Source of the DNA: a virus
Virus record (IMG/VR): IMGVR_UViG_3300020131_000006
Coordinates: 1-52,496 of that record
DNA length: 52,496 nucleotides
Reading direction: 5' to 3' (one strand)
Of the stretch, positions 32,716 to 40,437 are shown one piece after another (within the stretch, counting starts at the first letter, position 1; each line of letters starts with the position of its first letter). The position numbers and the translations under genes were made by a program. The notes below the pieces were generated by a model. The model saw only the letters and a list, made by a program, of their open reading frames with translations. It was not told where the DNA came from and searched no databases.

Positions 32716-34735
32716 CTATTTTTTCCTTCTCTAGGTTCATTTTCTGGAAGTCTTTCATATGGTCCATGACCATCTTAATACCATCTTGCTTCTGCTTCAT
32801 CAAAGACACAGCCTGTTGCAATGCAGCAATCTGTTGTCCTGATTCAATGCTCTCTGCCTCTGCCAAGAGTTTAGCTGATTCAGCTTCTTTCTTAGCAATT
32901 TCAGCAGCGATATACTGAACTTCTTGTTGCAACTCAAACATCTTAAGTTGCATATTGGCTTGGAATTCCTTGTCTTTCTGTTGTATCTTAGCGAATTCAA
33001 CAGCAATCTTAGGCTCTGGGCCTTGCTCTGGTAGAGCATTTGGTCCTTTAGGATCAGGGAAGAAGCTCTCTACGTCCGGAACCTTCATAGCTTCTAGGAA
33101 GTTACGTTCCACGTTGTAGGTGTTATATCCCGGAGTAGTTGCAGCAGCTTCCTTAATCAACATTGCAGTTTGAATCTTCTGTTCATCGGTAATGAGGTTA
33201 GGATCAGCAGCAGGAACTACATCACGACCATCTCCACTAAAGTCAGAGGCGAATACAACATTTGCTCCATCATTAATCAGAGAGTAGAACTCTTGTTCAT
33301 CCTGTACGAAAATAGAATTCAGCTTATATAGCTTACGGAATTCTTCCTTAAGGGCACGGTAGGTCCGCTTAAATACAGCGTTGAATATACGTTGCCCTTC
33401 CGCAATCATGTTACGAGAGGTTTCTGCCGGTGTATTCTGCCCCGGATTAACCCCTACTAGCGGGTCTACAGCCATACCAATTCTCTCACCATAGTCAATG
33501 AGAAGACTTAAGGTTTGGTAGAGAACCATACTAGGTTCGCGTACAGGGAGTGGGAACACACCCTTATGTAAATCTTCACCAGTCGAATCTACTCTTTTCC
33601 ATTCGAACGGACGGAAAGAGTTATCACCAGACCTAAACTTAACGCCACGCCCAAGGAAACCACCTGCGGTATTACTAAGGGTTCCTGCATCAACCAACTG
33701 ATTAAGAATTGAATTGATAGACTCGTTAATAGGCCCAAGGAGAACGCCGAACCCAAGGTCATAGATGCCTCCATCTGGGGAAGGAATGAATGGGAATTTA
33801 GTATAGAAGTGGTTTGCAGCAATGTAAGAGACTTCGCCCTTAGCGTTTTTCTCTACGCCAGACTTATTAAAGCGAGCTACAATACGCAAGACTTGTTCAT
33901 TATCACGCAAAACAGTGACAATGTAGGGCTCATCAAAGCCGTCGCCGTCCAAATCAAGCCAACGATGCTGTTCCAGCACGTCATACGGTTTATCAGACTC
34001 ATTAGCAGGGTCTACAAGACCTTGAGCCTCATCACGAGCGGCATCAATAGGAGAATCATTATTCATCTGGTTGGATACATGACAATCTGCCTCTAAATAG
34101 ATGCCTTTACGGTACTTCTGGACGAGTTCATTCTTCCGCATATACAGATGTTGCGTAATGCGGCTTGCTTTTTCAAGACTGGGAGCGAAATACGGGATGT
34201 AGAGGTCCTTAGGAAGGACCAATTCAGAGACATTATGACGCAAAGAAGGGTCATAATAGGTCTTTTTGAAGGCGCAGCCAAGGATAGCTTGTACGATAAG
34301 TACTTTATCCATGTTTTCTTCCCAACACTCGTCCTGTTCAAGCACTTGATAGGACATATATTGAGAGATACGGCTGGCACGAGCAGCTTTTTCACCAGTT
34401 GGGTCAGTGCCGATTACTCGGGCTTTGACTACTGAAGTGCTTGGAATGAGTGCTGGATAGGCACGAGATTGGTATTGTAGGGCCGCAATGGTGAGCAATG
34501 GGAACTTAACGTTACTAGCACCCTCCCAAGGGAAGGTTTTCTCGTCCATGACTTGCAGAGCCAACTTATAGGCTTCCGCTGTGCGGTCATCCCATTCAGA
34601 ACGGCTCTGTTTGTCCACTTCCCAATCGGCTACAACACACTGTCCGATTTTACGTAAGTCTTCCTCCGTCATTTTCTCGGCTAGATTAGGAGACTTAACA
34701 ATCTCAGAAATAGTAAATTTGGTTTCTAATTCCAT
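32672..34735 (-). CDS. portal protein (P22 gp1-like)
   Basis: 687 residues, close to P22 portal length. Landmarks include DKQSRSEWDDRTAEAYKLA (about 38-56), ASNVKFPLLTIAALQYQSRA (about 75-94), the core FIPSPDGGIYDLGFGVLLGP, and a long helical C-terminus (from about 570) with many Gln, Glu and Lys. It forms the ring for DNA entry and exit. The gene directly follows terL, as in most tailed phages. Confidence 0.88.
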   Translation of the reverse strand: MELETKFTISEIVKSPNLAEKMTEEDLRKIGQCVVADWEVDKQSRSEWDDRTAEAYKLALQVMDEKTFPWEGASNVKFPLLTIAALQYQSRAYPALIPSTSVVKARVIGTDPTGEKAARASRISQYMSYQVLEQDECWEENMDKVLIVQAILGCAFKKTYYDPSLRHNVSELVLPKDLYIPYFAPSLEKASRITQHLYMRKNELVQKYRKGIYLEADCHVSNQMNNDSPIDAARDEAQGLVDPANESDKPYDVLEQHRWLDLDGDGFDEPYIVTVLRDNEQVLRIVARFNKSGVEKNAKGEVSYIAANHFYTKFPFIPSPDGGIYDLGFGVLLGPINESINSILNQLVDAGTLSNTAGGFLGRGVKFRSGDNSFRPFEWKRVDSTGEDLHKGVFPLPVREPSMVLYQTLSLLIDYGERIGMAVDPLVGVNPGQNTPAETSRNMIAEGQRIFNAVFKRTYRALKEEFRKLYKLNSIFVQDEQEFYSLINDGANVVFASDFSGDGRDVVPAADPNLITDEQKIQTAMLIKEAAATTPGYNTYNVERNFLEAMKVPDVESFFPDPKGPNALPEQGPEPKIAVEFAKIQQKDKEFQANMQLKMFELQQEVQYIAAEIAKKEAESAKLLAEAESIESGQQIAALQQAVSLMKQKQDGIKMVMDHMKDFQKMNLEKEKIDVDRQAKLSKPSKE

Positions 34736-36225
34736 TAATATCCTGTAAACCTAGAACGACCTTGCATTTCGAAGGATTGACTGAGCATGTCTTGATATTC
34801 TTCTTCGGCTTCGTCTTGTGCAGACGGAGCTTCTATAATCTTATCAAGAACTAACCCAATCCACGCTAGTGCATCTACTTGGTCATCATGTCTATCTCTA
34901 GGGAAACGAGCCATTTCATCCTCTAGAGTTGGATACCAAGTTCTATCTTTATCGAACCGAATACCACCAGCTCTCATACGAGCTTGTAAGCTTCGTGCTC
35001 TACTTTGTTTATCTTTAGTTGGGGTAACTGGATACAGGTTGATGTAGGTTCCTCTTTGGTTCATTTCCTTATTCAAGAAAGGACCAAGGGACTTCTGAAT
35101 TGCACCAGTTTCTACGATGAATAGTTCAGGTTTGTAACGATGGTGTACTGAGAACATTTCTTCAACAATCTCAGCAGCATCCCAACGACCACGCCTAATG
35201 TTGACTACCAGTAAATCTCCCTCAGAGTTGACCCCCACTGTAGCAATAACTGTGTAATCGGAACGCTCGTTAGTGCTAATAGCAAAGTCAACAGCAGAGT
35301 AATATTCAACTTTAGCTTCTCTATCGTCTTGCGTTAAAGGGAGAAAGTCATCACGCTTGAAATATGCGATAGACTCATCAATTGGATAGTTTAGGAACTC
35401 ACGACTGTATACATCAGACAAACCTTGTTCAAGAAACGCTTGGCGTTCTTTTTGCAAAGCACTCTTAGGCCATTGCTCAGGCCATAGAATTTTACTAAAG
35501 TCTTCATTGTGCGCCCTATACTTAATTGCAGTCCAGATAGCTCGATGGTCTGTAGAGTAACTCTTTAAGTCTTCTTCTACAAAGAATTGACGTTTGGCTG
35601 GAGTCATGATACGTTCTAGCAGACTATCCATGTGCAGGATTGTACCTACAATGATAATCTTACCACCTGTACCACGGGCCGGCATTAACGCACCATAGAA
35701 CCAACGACGGAATTTCTCACGACGGTCCCCGTTCATAACAGCTTCGTCGTTTTCCATATCATCGCAGATAATTAGGTCTGGACGGCGGTTATCCCACTTA
35801 AGACCGCGGAGCTTTTGTTCTGCTCCCTTTGCCATGATACGGAAGGTGTGTCCATCTTCCAACTCTACAATAATATCTGTCTCTGACAGCTTATTGAATT
35901 TCTTTACACCAAACAACTTTATAAGGTCTTCGTTCTCAATCAGCTCTTGCTTAATATCACCTAGAAATAGAGAGGACTGAGTTTCGGTATCTGAGCAGAT
36001 GATAACAAATCTATGCTCACGAAAGAGGACGGCAGCCAGAACATAGGAAAATGTAATCGCTGTAGACTTAGCATGTCTACGTGGTGCTGCAATAGCAATT
36101 TGCTTTTTGTCACTGCAACAGAGGTTCCACCATTCAAGATGACATGCTGGAGTGGCTTTAGGCTTATCGAACTTTCTTTGGAGACATGCCTGTACGAAAC
36201 CATGTATTGTTTGTGCATCAAGCAT
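34735..36225 (-). CDS. terL: terminase large subunit
   Basis: 496 residues from ATG 36225 (a TTG-started reading begins 4 codons earlier). ATPase: Walker A AAPRRHAKST (46-55), Walker B LIICDDME (151-158), coupling motif IIIVGTI (about 196-202). Nuclease: YYSAVDFAIS (about 308-317) and a final DDQVDALAW with acidic residues. The enzyme cuts and packages DNA into the prohead. Starts 8 bases before the terS stop. Confidence 0.9.
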   Translation of the reverse strand: MLDAQTIHGFVQACLQRKFDKPKATPACHLEWWNLCCSDKKQIAIAAPRRHAKSTAITFSYVLAAVLFREHRFVIICSDTETQSSLFLGDIKQELIENEDLIKLFGVKKFNKLSETDIIVELEDGHTFRIMAKGAEQKLRGLKWDNRRPDLIICDDMENDEAVMNGDRREKFRRWFYGALMPARGTGGKIIIVGTILHMDSLLERIMTPAKRQFFVEEDLKSYSTDHRAIWTAIKYRAHNEDFSKILWPEQWPKSALQKERQAFLEQGLSDVYSREFLNYPIDESIAYFKRDDFLPLTQDDREAKVEYYSAVDFAISTNERSDYTVIATVGVNSEGDLLVVNIRRGRWDAAEIVEEMFSVHHRYKPELFIVETGAIQKSLGPFLNKEMNQRGTYINLYPVTPTKDKQSRARSLQARMRAGGIRFDKDRTWYPTLEDEMARFPRDRHDDQVDALAWIGLVLDKIIEAPSAQDEAEEEYQDMLSQSFEMQGRSRFTGY

Positions 36226-36970
36226 CCGGATTTCCAAATAAATCGTTTACTGTTTCCCCGAAACCCTCTTCGTCTTCCTCTTCAACTTCACTAAGATACT
36301 GGTCCTCGTAGGCATCTGCGGTTTCTTCTTGGGTCCGAATTTCATCTAATCTTACCTGTTCTACCTCTTGGGCTAATGAGAATCTACGGAAGTCGTCTCG
36401 GAGTTTTGAGAGGTGCTCGTCTGTGGAGACTTTTTCGACTCTAGATGTAGGTTTACCTCGTAATAGTTCTCGTTTGTCAATCGCAATTGCCGTAACCACT
36501 GTGAGGTCTTTTGCTTTAACTGGTACACGTACCAACTGACCTCGCTTGAGATCGTATAGATAATCCCCATGATCAATTCTATCATTTACGGCCTCGACTG
36601 CTTTATCAACAAGGTTGGTGAGTTTACTGTTTAATTCCTCGTCTTGTTCGTCATGAACACGAGACATAATCTCATTCCACCATTGGGTTTGTTTCCAACC
36701 ACGAATGGTAGCTTCTGGAATAGAAGTGAGTTCAGCAGTACGACGAGCATTACCAGAGACAGCGTAGACGCACACAGCGTTTAGCTTTTCTTCATCAGTG
36801 AAGTGATTCCTACGTCCCTTGACCTTACCACGAACGGGTTCAGACTTACGACGTTTAGCGACAGTGGACTTTTGACCACCCTTCTTCTTGAGAATGGATG
36901 AATCTACTTTGATTTCGTCAGGGAGGGAATCTATAAATTCTGGAGATGGTGCTGTTTGTTTAGCTGGCAT
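36218..36970 (-). CDS. terS: terminase small subunit
   Basis: 250 residues. A basic N-terminal region (PVRGKVKGRRNHF) and a helix-turn-helix segment (FTDEEKLNAVCVYAVSGNAR, then TSIPEATIRGWKQTQWW) would recognise the packaging site. A helical oligomerisation core and a very acidic tail (EEEDEEGFGETVNDLFGN) follow. Its position immediately upstream of terL confirms it. It is the first protein gene after the tRNAs in the leftward transcript. Confidence 0.75.
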   Translation of the reverse strand: MPAKQTAPSPEFIDSLPDEIKVDSSILKKKGGQKSTVAKRRKSEPVRGKVKGRRNHFTDEEKLNAVCVYAVSGNARRTAELTSIPEATIRGWKQTQWWNEIMSRVHDEQDEELNSKLTNLVDKAVEAVNDRIDHGDYLYDLKRGQLVRVPVKAKDLTVVTAIAIDKRELLRGKPTSRVEKVSTDEHLSKLRDDFRRFSLAQEVEQVRLDEIRTQEETADAYEDQYLSEVEEEDEEGFGETVNDLFGNPDA

Positions 36971-36999
36971 TTTCTTATTATTCTTTTCTAGAAATGGAC

Positions 37000-37046
37000 C
37001 CCGGTGTTGTTTATCTTGTCGTCATCACAAGGTGGCTGAATCCGGG
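37000..37046 (-). other. possible stem-loop between tRNAs and terS
   Basis: On the - strand CCCGG (37042-37046) pairs with CCGGG (37000-37004), enclosing CTTGT (37027-37031) with ACAAG (37015-37019). The 86-base gap between tRNA-Tyr and terS contains no gene. The structure could be a processing or regulatory element. It is not a tRNA. Confidence 0.4.
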
Positions 37047-37057
37047 AACAGCGCATT

Positions 37058-37143
37058 TGGTGGAAGCTGATGGAGTCGAACCACCTAGGAACTAGCCTGC
37101 TTGTGGGTTACAGCCACACCCCTTACCGTTCGGGCAAGCTTCC
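37058..37143 (-). tRNA. tRNA-Tyr(GUA)
   Basis: Read on the - strand. Acceptor GGAAGCT pairs perfectly with AGCTTCC. The anticodon loop CTGTAAC gives GUA, and a long variable arm is present, as expected for class II tRNA-Tyr. The T-loop is TTCGACT, and a 3' CCA is encoded. 86 bases. Confidence 0.92.
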
Positions 37144-37148
37144 TTAAT

Positions 37149-37222
37149 TGGCGATGTGTAAGGGAATTGAACCCTTGCGACCTCTTAGACAGAGAGGGAT
37201 GCTACCTCTACATCAACACATC
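37149..37222 (-). tRNA. tRNA-Asp(GUC)
   Basis: Acceptor GATGTGT pairs perfectly with ACACATC. The loop CTGTCTA gives anticodon GUC. The T-loop is TTCAATT, the discriminator base is G as usual for Asp, and CCA is encoded. 74 bases, 5 bases from tRNA-Tyr. Confidence 0.92.
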
Positions 37223-37226
37223 AGAA

Positions 37227-37303
37227 TGGTCCCCATCGGTAGATTCGAACTACCACTGTACGGTTTCTAAGACCGCTATCTCTGCCAATTGGATTACATG
37301 GGG
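37227..37303 (-). tRNA. tRNA with anticodon UAG (Leu-type), short variable loop
   Basis: Acceptor CCCCATG pairs with GATGGGG for six of seven bases, with a G-G mismatch at 7:66. The stem GCGGT/ACCGT holds loop CTTAGAA, so the anticodon is UAG and would read CUA (Leu). The variable loop is only ACAGT (5 bases), whereas bacterial tRNA-Leu has a long variable arm. T-loop TTCGAAT; CCA encoded. Identity by charging is therefore uncertain. Confidence 0.8.
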
Positions 37304-37305
37304 AA

Positions 37306-37382
37306 TGGTCTAGAAGGTAGGACTTGAACCTACGACCCCGAGCTTCCAAAGCTCTCACTCTACCAAACTGAGCTACTCCTAG
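37306..37382 (-). tRNA. tRNA-Pro(UGG)
   Basis: Acceptor CTAGGAG pairs with CTTCTAG (one G-U). The loop TTTGGAA gives UGG. The D-arm (GCTC with GAGT) and T-loop TTCAAGT are normal, and CCA is encoded. It is the first gene of the leftward transcript, just behind the promoter. Confidence 0.92.
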
Positions 37383-37410
37383 ATAAGTTATTTCTACAGC
37401 TTATATAAAT

Positions 37411-37439
37411 ATTATACCACAAATAAGGAAAAAAGTCAA
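37411..37439 (-). promoter_or_regulatory. strong leftward sigma-70 promoter
   Basis: On the - strand TTGACT (37434-37439) and TATAAT (37411-37416) are 17 bases apart. Transcription would start near 37404, 22 bases before tRNA-Pro, and could continue through the tRNAs and head genes. Confidence 0.8.
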
Positions 37440-37544
37440 GAGATATAAGAAAATATTCTACTAAAAGACAGTAGAACATTAGAAAATATTAAGAAGGTAA
37501 AATATTTTAAAATAAGACATGAACTATTTAAGGTTTTTGTTGTC

Positions 37545-37648
37545 TAATATTTAATATATATATATATAATATATATAATATATATTAATATATAATATTA
37601 TAATAATATAATATTTATATAATAATAATATATAAATAATATAATATA
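37545..37648. other. 104-bp tract of only A and T
   Basis: No G or C occurs from 37545 to 37648; it consists mostly of alternating TA and ATA runs. Such easily melted DNA between divergent transcription units is a candidate replication origin or DNA-bending element. No clear iterons were found beside it apart from four scattered CCCCTT motifs between about 37700 and 37910. Confidence 0.75.
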
Positions 37649-37665
37649 CTTTCTTATATTTAATT

Positions 37666-37681
37666 ATTACAAGCTTGTAAT
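37666..37681. repeat. 16-bp palindromic repeat, copy 3
   Basis: ATTACAAGCTTGTAAT, a perfect palindrome directly after the AT tract and not next to any gene. This copy differs from the others by A in the first position. Confidence 0.8.
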
Positions 37682-38229
37682 ATTCTTATTTATACTAATA
37701 TCCCCTTATCTTCTTAGAAGTAAGTACCTCCATTCTGTCGGTAAGCGAGGTGTCTAACCAAGGACCTATTCTAAGGGCCTACACCGAGCTTAAATATGGT
37801 TCCCTATACATACCCCTTAATAAATTAAAATAATGCGTTTAAGACCCCTTAAAATGAGTTTTAGCCCTATTTTTATATTTATATCTGTACCCAAAAACAT
37901 TCCCCTTGTAAAATTATAAAATTATAGCATTGAGCTATACCCAAATTTTTTAGTTCTGCTTTTTGCCCCCCCCCCTGCCTGTGCTGCTCGCTCGCATGGC
38001 GCTCGTTCCATATGCCTTATATGTGCTCATCATGGGCTGATTCTTATTGTGTCTAGCCTATTGATGGTGAAGTATTACACGCTCTCATATATATCAATAG
38101 CTTACATACATACTACATATTGTGGTTGATACACAACAACAACACTACATATGGTATGCGCTACCAGGTAACACATGCTGGTTACAAGGTTGTAACAGTG
38201 GAGTGTATGAATAGAGGATGAGATAATAG
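37682..38229. other. non-coding divergent region, upstream part
   Basis: About 550 bases without a convincing gene on either strand. It holds four CCCCTT motifs, a run of ten C (37966-37975) followed by a GC-rich stretch (CTGTGCTGCTCGCTCGCATG), several short TATATA and ACATA stretches, and one palindromic repeat (38181). It separates the leftward tRNA/late promoter from the rightward early genes. Confidence 0.6.
38181..38196. repeat. 16-bp palindromic repeat, copy 4
   Basis: GTTACAAGGTTGTAAC, 33 bases before the -35 element of the candidate rightward promoter at 38230. Position upstream of a promoter favours an operator role. Confidence 0.85.
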
Positions 38230-38260
38230 TTGACACACACTTATATATGTATGCTAGAGT
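38230..38260 (+). promoter_or_regulatory. candidate rightward promoter
   Basis: A perfect TTGACA (38230-38235) is followed by an AT-rich spacer and TGCTAGAGT (38252-38260), which may act as an extended -10 (TG-n-TAGAGT) at a long 19-base spacing. No consensus -10 is found at 17 bases. It lies 67 bases before the first right-arm gene. Confidence 0.45.
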
Positions 38261-38326
38261 GTGGTTGCGTTGATGTTGGAATGTAAATGAAACATCTACT
38301 AACAACACTAGATAGAAAGGTTAATC

Positions 38327-38524
38327 ATGGCTAAGTACTACACTCTATTAACGAAGGATGCTAAAGGCGATGACTGGTCTATCCAGTTCGGAGACTATGA
38401 CCGCGAAGTGGTTGAAGATGAAAAGGTTGATAGCTATTCGGATTGCTATACTAAGATCATATGCACTCATGCTGACCAACAATCTATTAATGATGCAGTA
38501 GCAAATCTCAACAAGAAAGGATAA
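38327..38524 (+). CDS. small protein of unknown function, first right-arm gene
   Basis: 65 residues, preceded by GAAAGG. Mixed charged protein (KYYTLLTKDAKGDDWSIQFG). Its place right after the divergent region suggests immediate-early expression. No family recognised. Confidence 0.6.
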   Translation: MAKYYTLLTKDAKGDDWSIQFGDYDREVVEDEKVDSYSDCYTKIICTHADQQSINDAVANLNKKG

Positions 38525-38528
38525 GACA

Positions 38529-38669
38529 ATGAACGCATTACTCTATGCTGTTGTTCTGTTCGTTATGTTCTATGCAGCTCTATGTTCTGCATACACTAAT
38601 GATATATTAGCTACTCTAGTATGTATCAGTGGTATGGCTATTATGTCTTTCTGTTGGTGGCTTGAATAA
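38529..38669 (+). CDS. small membrane protein
   Basis: 46 residues, nearly all hydrophobic, with two membrane segments (about 4-20 and 25-43). It starts 4 bases after the upstream stop, and the intrinsic terminator lies directly behind it. Such peptides often modify the host envelope early in infection. No family recognised. Confidence 0.55.
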   Translation: MNALLYAVVLFVMFYAALCSAYTNDILATLVCISGMAIMSFCWWLE

Positions 38670-38673
38670 GCTA

Positions 38674-38700
38674 AAGGGCCGGATAATTACCGGCTCTTAT
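38674..38700 (+). terminator. intrinsic terminator
   Basis: AAGGGCCGG (38674-38682) and CCGGCTCTT (38690-38698) pair around ATAATTA. The T-run after the stem is short. It ends the two-gene unit 38327-38669. Confidence 0.65.
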
Positions 38701-38726
38701 ATCAGTGCCTTGTCCATTACAGGGTA

Positions 38727-38754
38727 TTGATATAAGGATTGACTGTGTTATACT
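38727..38754 (+). promoter_or_regulatory. candidate promoter for the leader of gene 39017
   Basis: TTGATA (38727-38732) and TATACT (38749-38754), 16 bases apart. Transcription would start near 38761 and begin with the structured leader. Confidence 0.6.
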
Positions 38755-38760
38755 CATGAT

Positions 38761-39003
38761 GTGGGCGTGCGTGTTTTTAAAGGTATGCCCCATTTGTTGT
38801 GTAAATACAACACATTACAAGGTTGTAACAGGTAGCTGAAAAAAAGCTTGTATTGTTCGGAACTATCCTGTAATGTGTCAGTCATAGCAGTACAACCTCT
38901 GAATATGCGGGGCGCATGTTCCAACCGAAAGGTTGATTAACAAACTGATGATATATGTGTTTATGTAGGGTGCCTACATTCAATCGTTTTTTATTTATTG
39001 AAT
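38761..39003 (+). ncRNA. structured 5' leader RNA, chain of hairpins
   Basis: Seven possible hairpins in 243 bases: 38763-38790 (GGGCGTGC with GTATGCCC), 38795-38812 (TGTTGT with ACAACA), palindrome 38814-38829, 38902-38920 (AATATGCG with CGCATGTT), 38922-38935 (CAACC-GAAA-GGTTG, a GNRA tetraloop), 38963-38979 (ATGTAGG with CCTACAT), 38978-39003 (ATTCAAT with ATTGAAT). No gene is apparent. Could be a regulatory leader or a small RNA ended by the last stems. The fold is read by eye. Confidence 0.5.
38814..38829. repeat. 16-bp palindromic repeat, copy 5
   Basis: ATTACAAGGTTGTAAC inside the structured leader, about 55 bases after the predicted transcription start and 187 bases before gene 39017. 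Confidence 0.85.
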
Positions 39004-39016
39004 GGAGATTAACATC

Positions 39017-39772
39017 ATGGCAAGAAACCAAACACAACCTAAAGGCATGACTAAGGCTGAACTGGAAAAACTCGGCGCATCAATAGCCCACGATTTTATT
39101 AAGGCTATCGTAACGGCTGAAGCTACTCAAAAGGATATTATCCTTAAGGCAGCAGAAGCACACGCCAAGAATCCAGAGCATGTAGTAGCGATTCTCACAG
39201 GCTATGAAAATGGTCTAAAGAGTGAGGGCGTTAGCGATTCTATTGTCCGTGTCCGTAAGGCTGAATTTAAAGCCGTATTCGATGCTGTAGCGAAAACCGA
39301 AGCTTCTGAATTCAATCTCAAGACACTGCGCAATGTGAAGGGCTATCATAACCTTATCGCTAAGGCTAGAGAATTACGTGGTAACAAGACACGTGCTAGC
39401 TCTGAAAAGCCTCGCAAGGCCGCAGAAAAGTTAACAGATAAACAGTACGAGAAGCTTGAGGAAACAGTTTCAAAGGCTTCAGTTTCTCAGTTGATGGATT
39501 TTGCGGATACTGCCATTAATAAGGTACATAAGGACGCACCAGCGGAACTAGCTGGCTATCAATCACTGTTACTGATACAAATGGCAGCCGGGCAAGTCTT
39601 GAAGAATGAGAAGGTAGAAGATTTTTTCAAGAAAACCGCCGAAGCCGTTCTAAAGATTGTCGAGCCTGCAATTTCACAAGCTCAAGAGGCAATGAAGAAA
39701 ACGGCGGAAATGAAAGAGCAAAGCAAAAATTCGTCCCAAGTAGTAACGCACGAAAAGGAAAAGGTAGCGTAA
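39017..39772 (+). CDS. helical basic protein, possible nucleic-acid binding
   Basis: 251 residues from ATG 39017, with GGAG 9 bases upstream (an in-frame ATG at 39002 lies inside the leader hairpin). Almost all helix, rich in Ala, Lys and Glu. The middle part SIVRVRKAEFKAVFDAVAK resembles a segment I know from phage proteins of unknown function, followed by GYHNLIAKARELRG. It is flanked on both sides by ATGTAGG/CCTACAT inverted repeats, has its own promoter and a structured leader, and so is likely tightly regulated. It could be an abundant DNA-binding or regulatory protein, but this is inference. Confidence 0.7.
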   Translation: MARNQTQPKGMTKAELEKLGASIAHDFIKAIVTAEATQKDIILKAAEAHAKNPEHVVAILTGYENGLKSEGVSDSIVRVRKAEFKAVFDAVAKTEASEFNLKTLRNVKGYHNLIAKARELRGNKTRASSEKPRKAAEKLTDKQYEKLEETVSKASVSQLMDFADTAINKVHKDAPAELAGYQSLLLIQMAAGQVLKNEKVEDFFKKTAEAVLKIVEPAISQAQEAMKKTAEMKEQSKNSSQVVTHEKEKVA

Positions 39773-39780
39773 TAATTACC

Positions 39781-39802
39781 TGCCTACATAAACATGTAGG
39801 CA
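39781..39802 (+). other. 9-bp hairpin downstream of gene 39017
   Basis: TGCCTACAT and ATGTAGGCA pair perfectly around AAAC. No T-run follows, so it is not a standard terminator. The same CCTACAT/ATGTAGG sequence occurs as an inverted repeat just before the gene (38963-38979) and as a half-site at about 39894. Confidence 0.7.
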
Positions 39803-39850
39803 TCCTAAATAAGCGCATATATCATCTGAACTCTAACCAAAGGGGCTATT

Positions 39851-40003
39851 ATGTCTTTACTTTCGCAAAGGTTAATAAGTAATAAAAATGCGTTATGTAG
39901 GCTTAGAACAAGTTCATATGCGACACGGCTCGGACTTAGTTATTACGAGACAAAATGTCGTGTCATCGCTACTTTTTTGATATGGGGCAAATATCACGCA
40001 TAG
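39851..40003 (+). CDS. small basic protein
   Basis: 50 residues, basic, with AAAGGGG 5 bases before the ATG, the same unusual leader found before several genes here. No domain recognised. Followed by about 240 bases without a gene, which hold two copies of an AGGGAACT motif and a terminator. Low to moderate certainty that it is translated. Confidence 0.42.
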   Translation: MSLLSQRLISNKNALCRLRTSSYATRLGLSYYETKCRVIATFLIWGKYHA

Positions 40004-40147
40004 GCCCATATAAGGGAACTTATGCTCATATTAGGGAACTAAGGTATTCATTCACAAAATTTCATCAATAAGGGGCCAATTATGAAGCGTTAATTATCTT
40101 TTTAACTATATAAGAATCACAGAAGCTTTTTAACTGGTGTATGATCG

Positions 40148-40179
40148 GAAAGGCCGGATTAATTTTCGGCCTTTCTTTA
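40148..40179 (+). terminator. strong intrinsic terminator
   Basis: GAAAGGCCG (40148-40156) and CGGCCTTTC (40067+100, i.e. 40167-40175) pair perfectly around a 10-base loop, followed by TTTAT. It separates the 39017-40003 unit from the small-protein series starting at 40246. Confidence 0.8.
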
Positions 40180-40213
40180 TATAAGAGCATTGTCAAGTGT
40201 TTTTATATAAAGA

Positions 40214-40229
40214 GTTACAAGGTTGTAAC
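40214..40229. repeat. 16-bp palindromic repeat, copy 6
   Basis: GTTACAAGGTTGTAAC, 16 bases before ATG 40246 and after the terminator. A ribosome binding site (AAGGGAG) lies between repeat and start. Confidence 0.85.
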
Positions 40230-40245
40230 CTAAGGGAGAAAAAGA

Positions 40246-40437
40246 ATGCTATATATTACTGTGTTGTTTAATTTTCCGCATGAGGCACAAGAGCATATCT
40301 ATGCGAAAGAAGATTCTGCCTTAGTTATAGACTTCATGCGCGAGATAGCCGAAGATAAACTCGCTTTGGGTGCTTCTGGCGTATCTTTTCAGGATATGTC
40401 TACAGAGAGGCCGGAGAATTATGGCAACGGCTTCTAA
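40246..40437 (+). CDS. small protein of unknown function
   Basis: 63 residues with AAGGGAGAAAAAGA upstream. N-terminal beta pattern (LYITVLFNFPHEA) and a helical part (FMREIAEDKLAL). First gene behind palindrome copy 6. Overlaps the next gene by 17 bases. No family recognised. Confidence 0.55.
   Translation: MLYITVLFNFPHEAQEHIYAKEDSALVIDFMREIAEDKLALGASGVSFQDMSTERPENYGNGF

Noticed and set aside
36985-37056. Fifth tRNA next to terS
   Set aside because: No T-loop signature, no acceptor stem of seven pairs and no CCA; only weak stem-loops are present.
37829-37915. 28-residue frame in the divergent region
   Set aside because: No ribosome binding site and low-complexity composition.
40081-40092. 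Start with good leader at 40081
   Set aside because: The reading frame stops after three codons.
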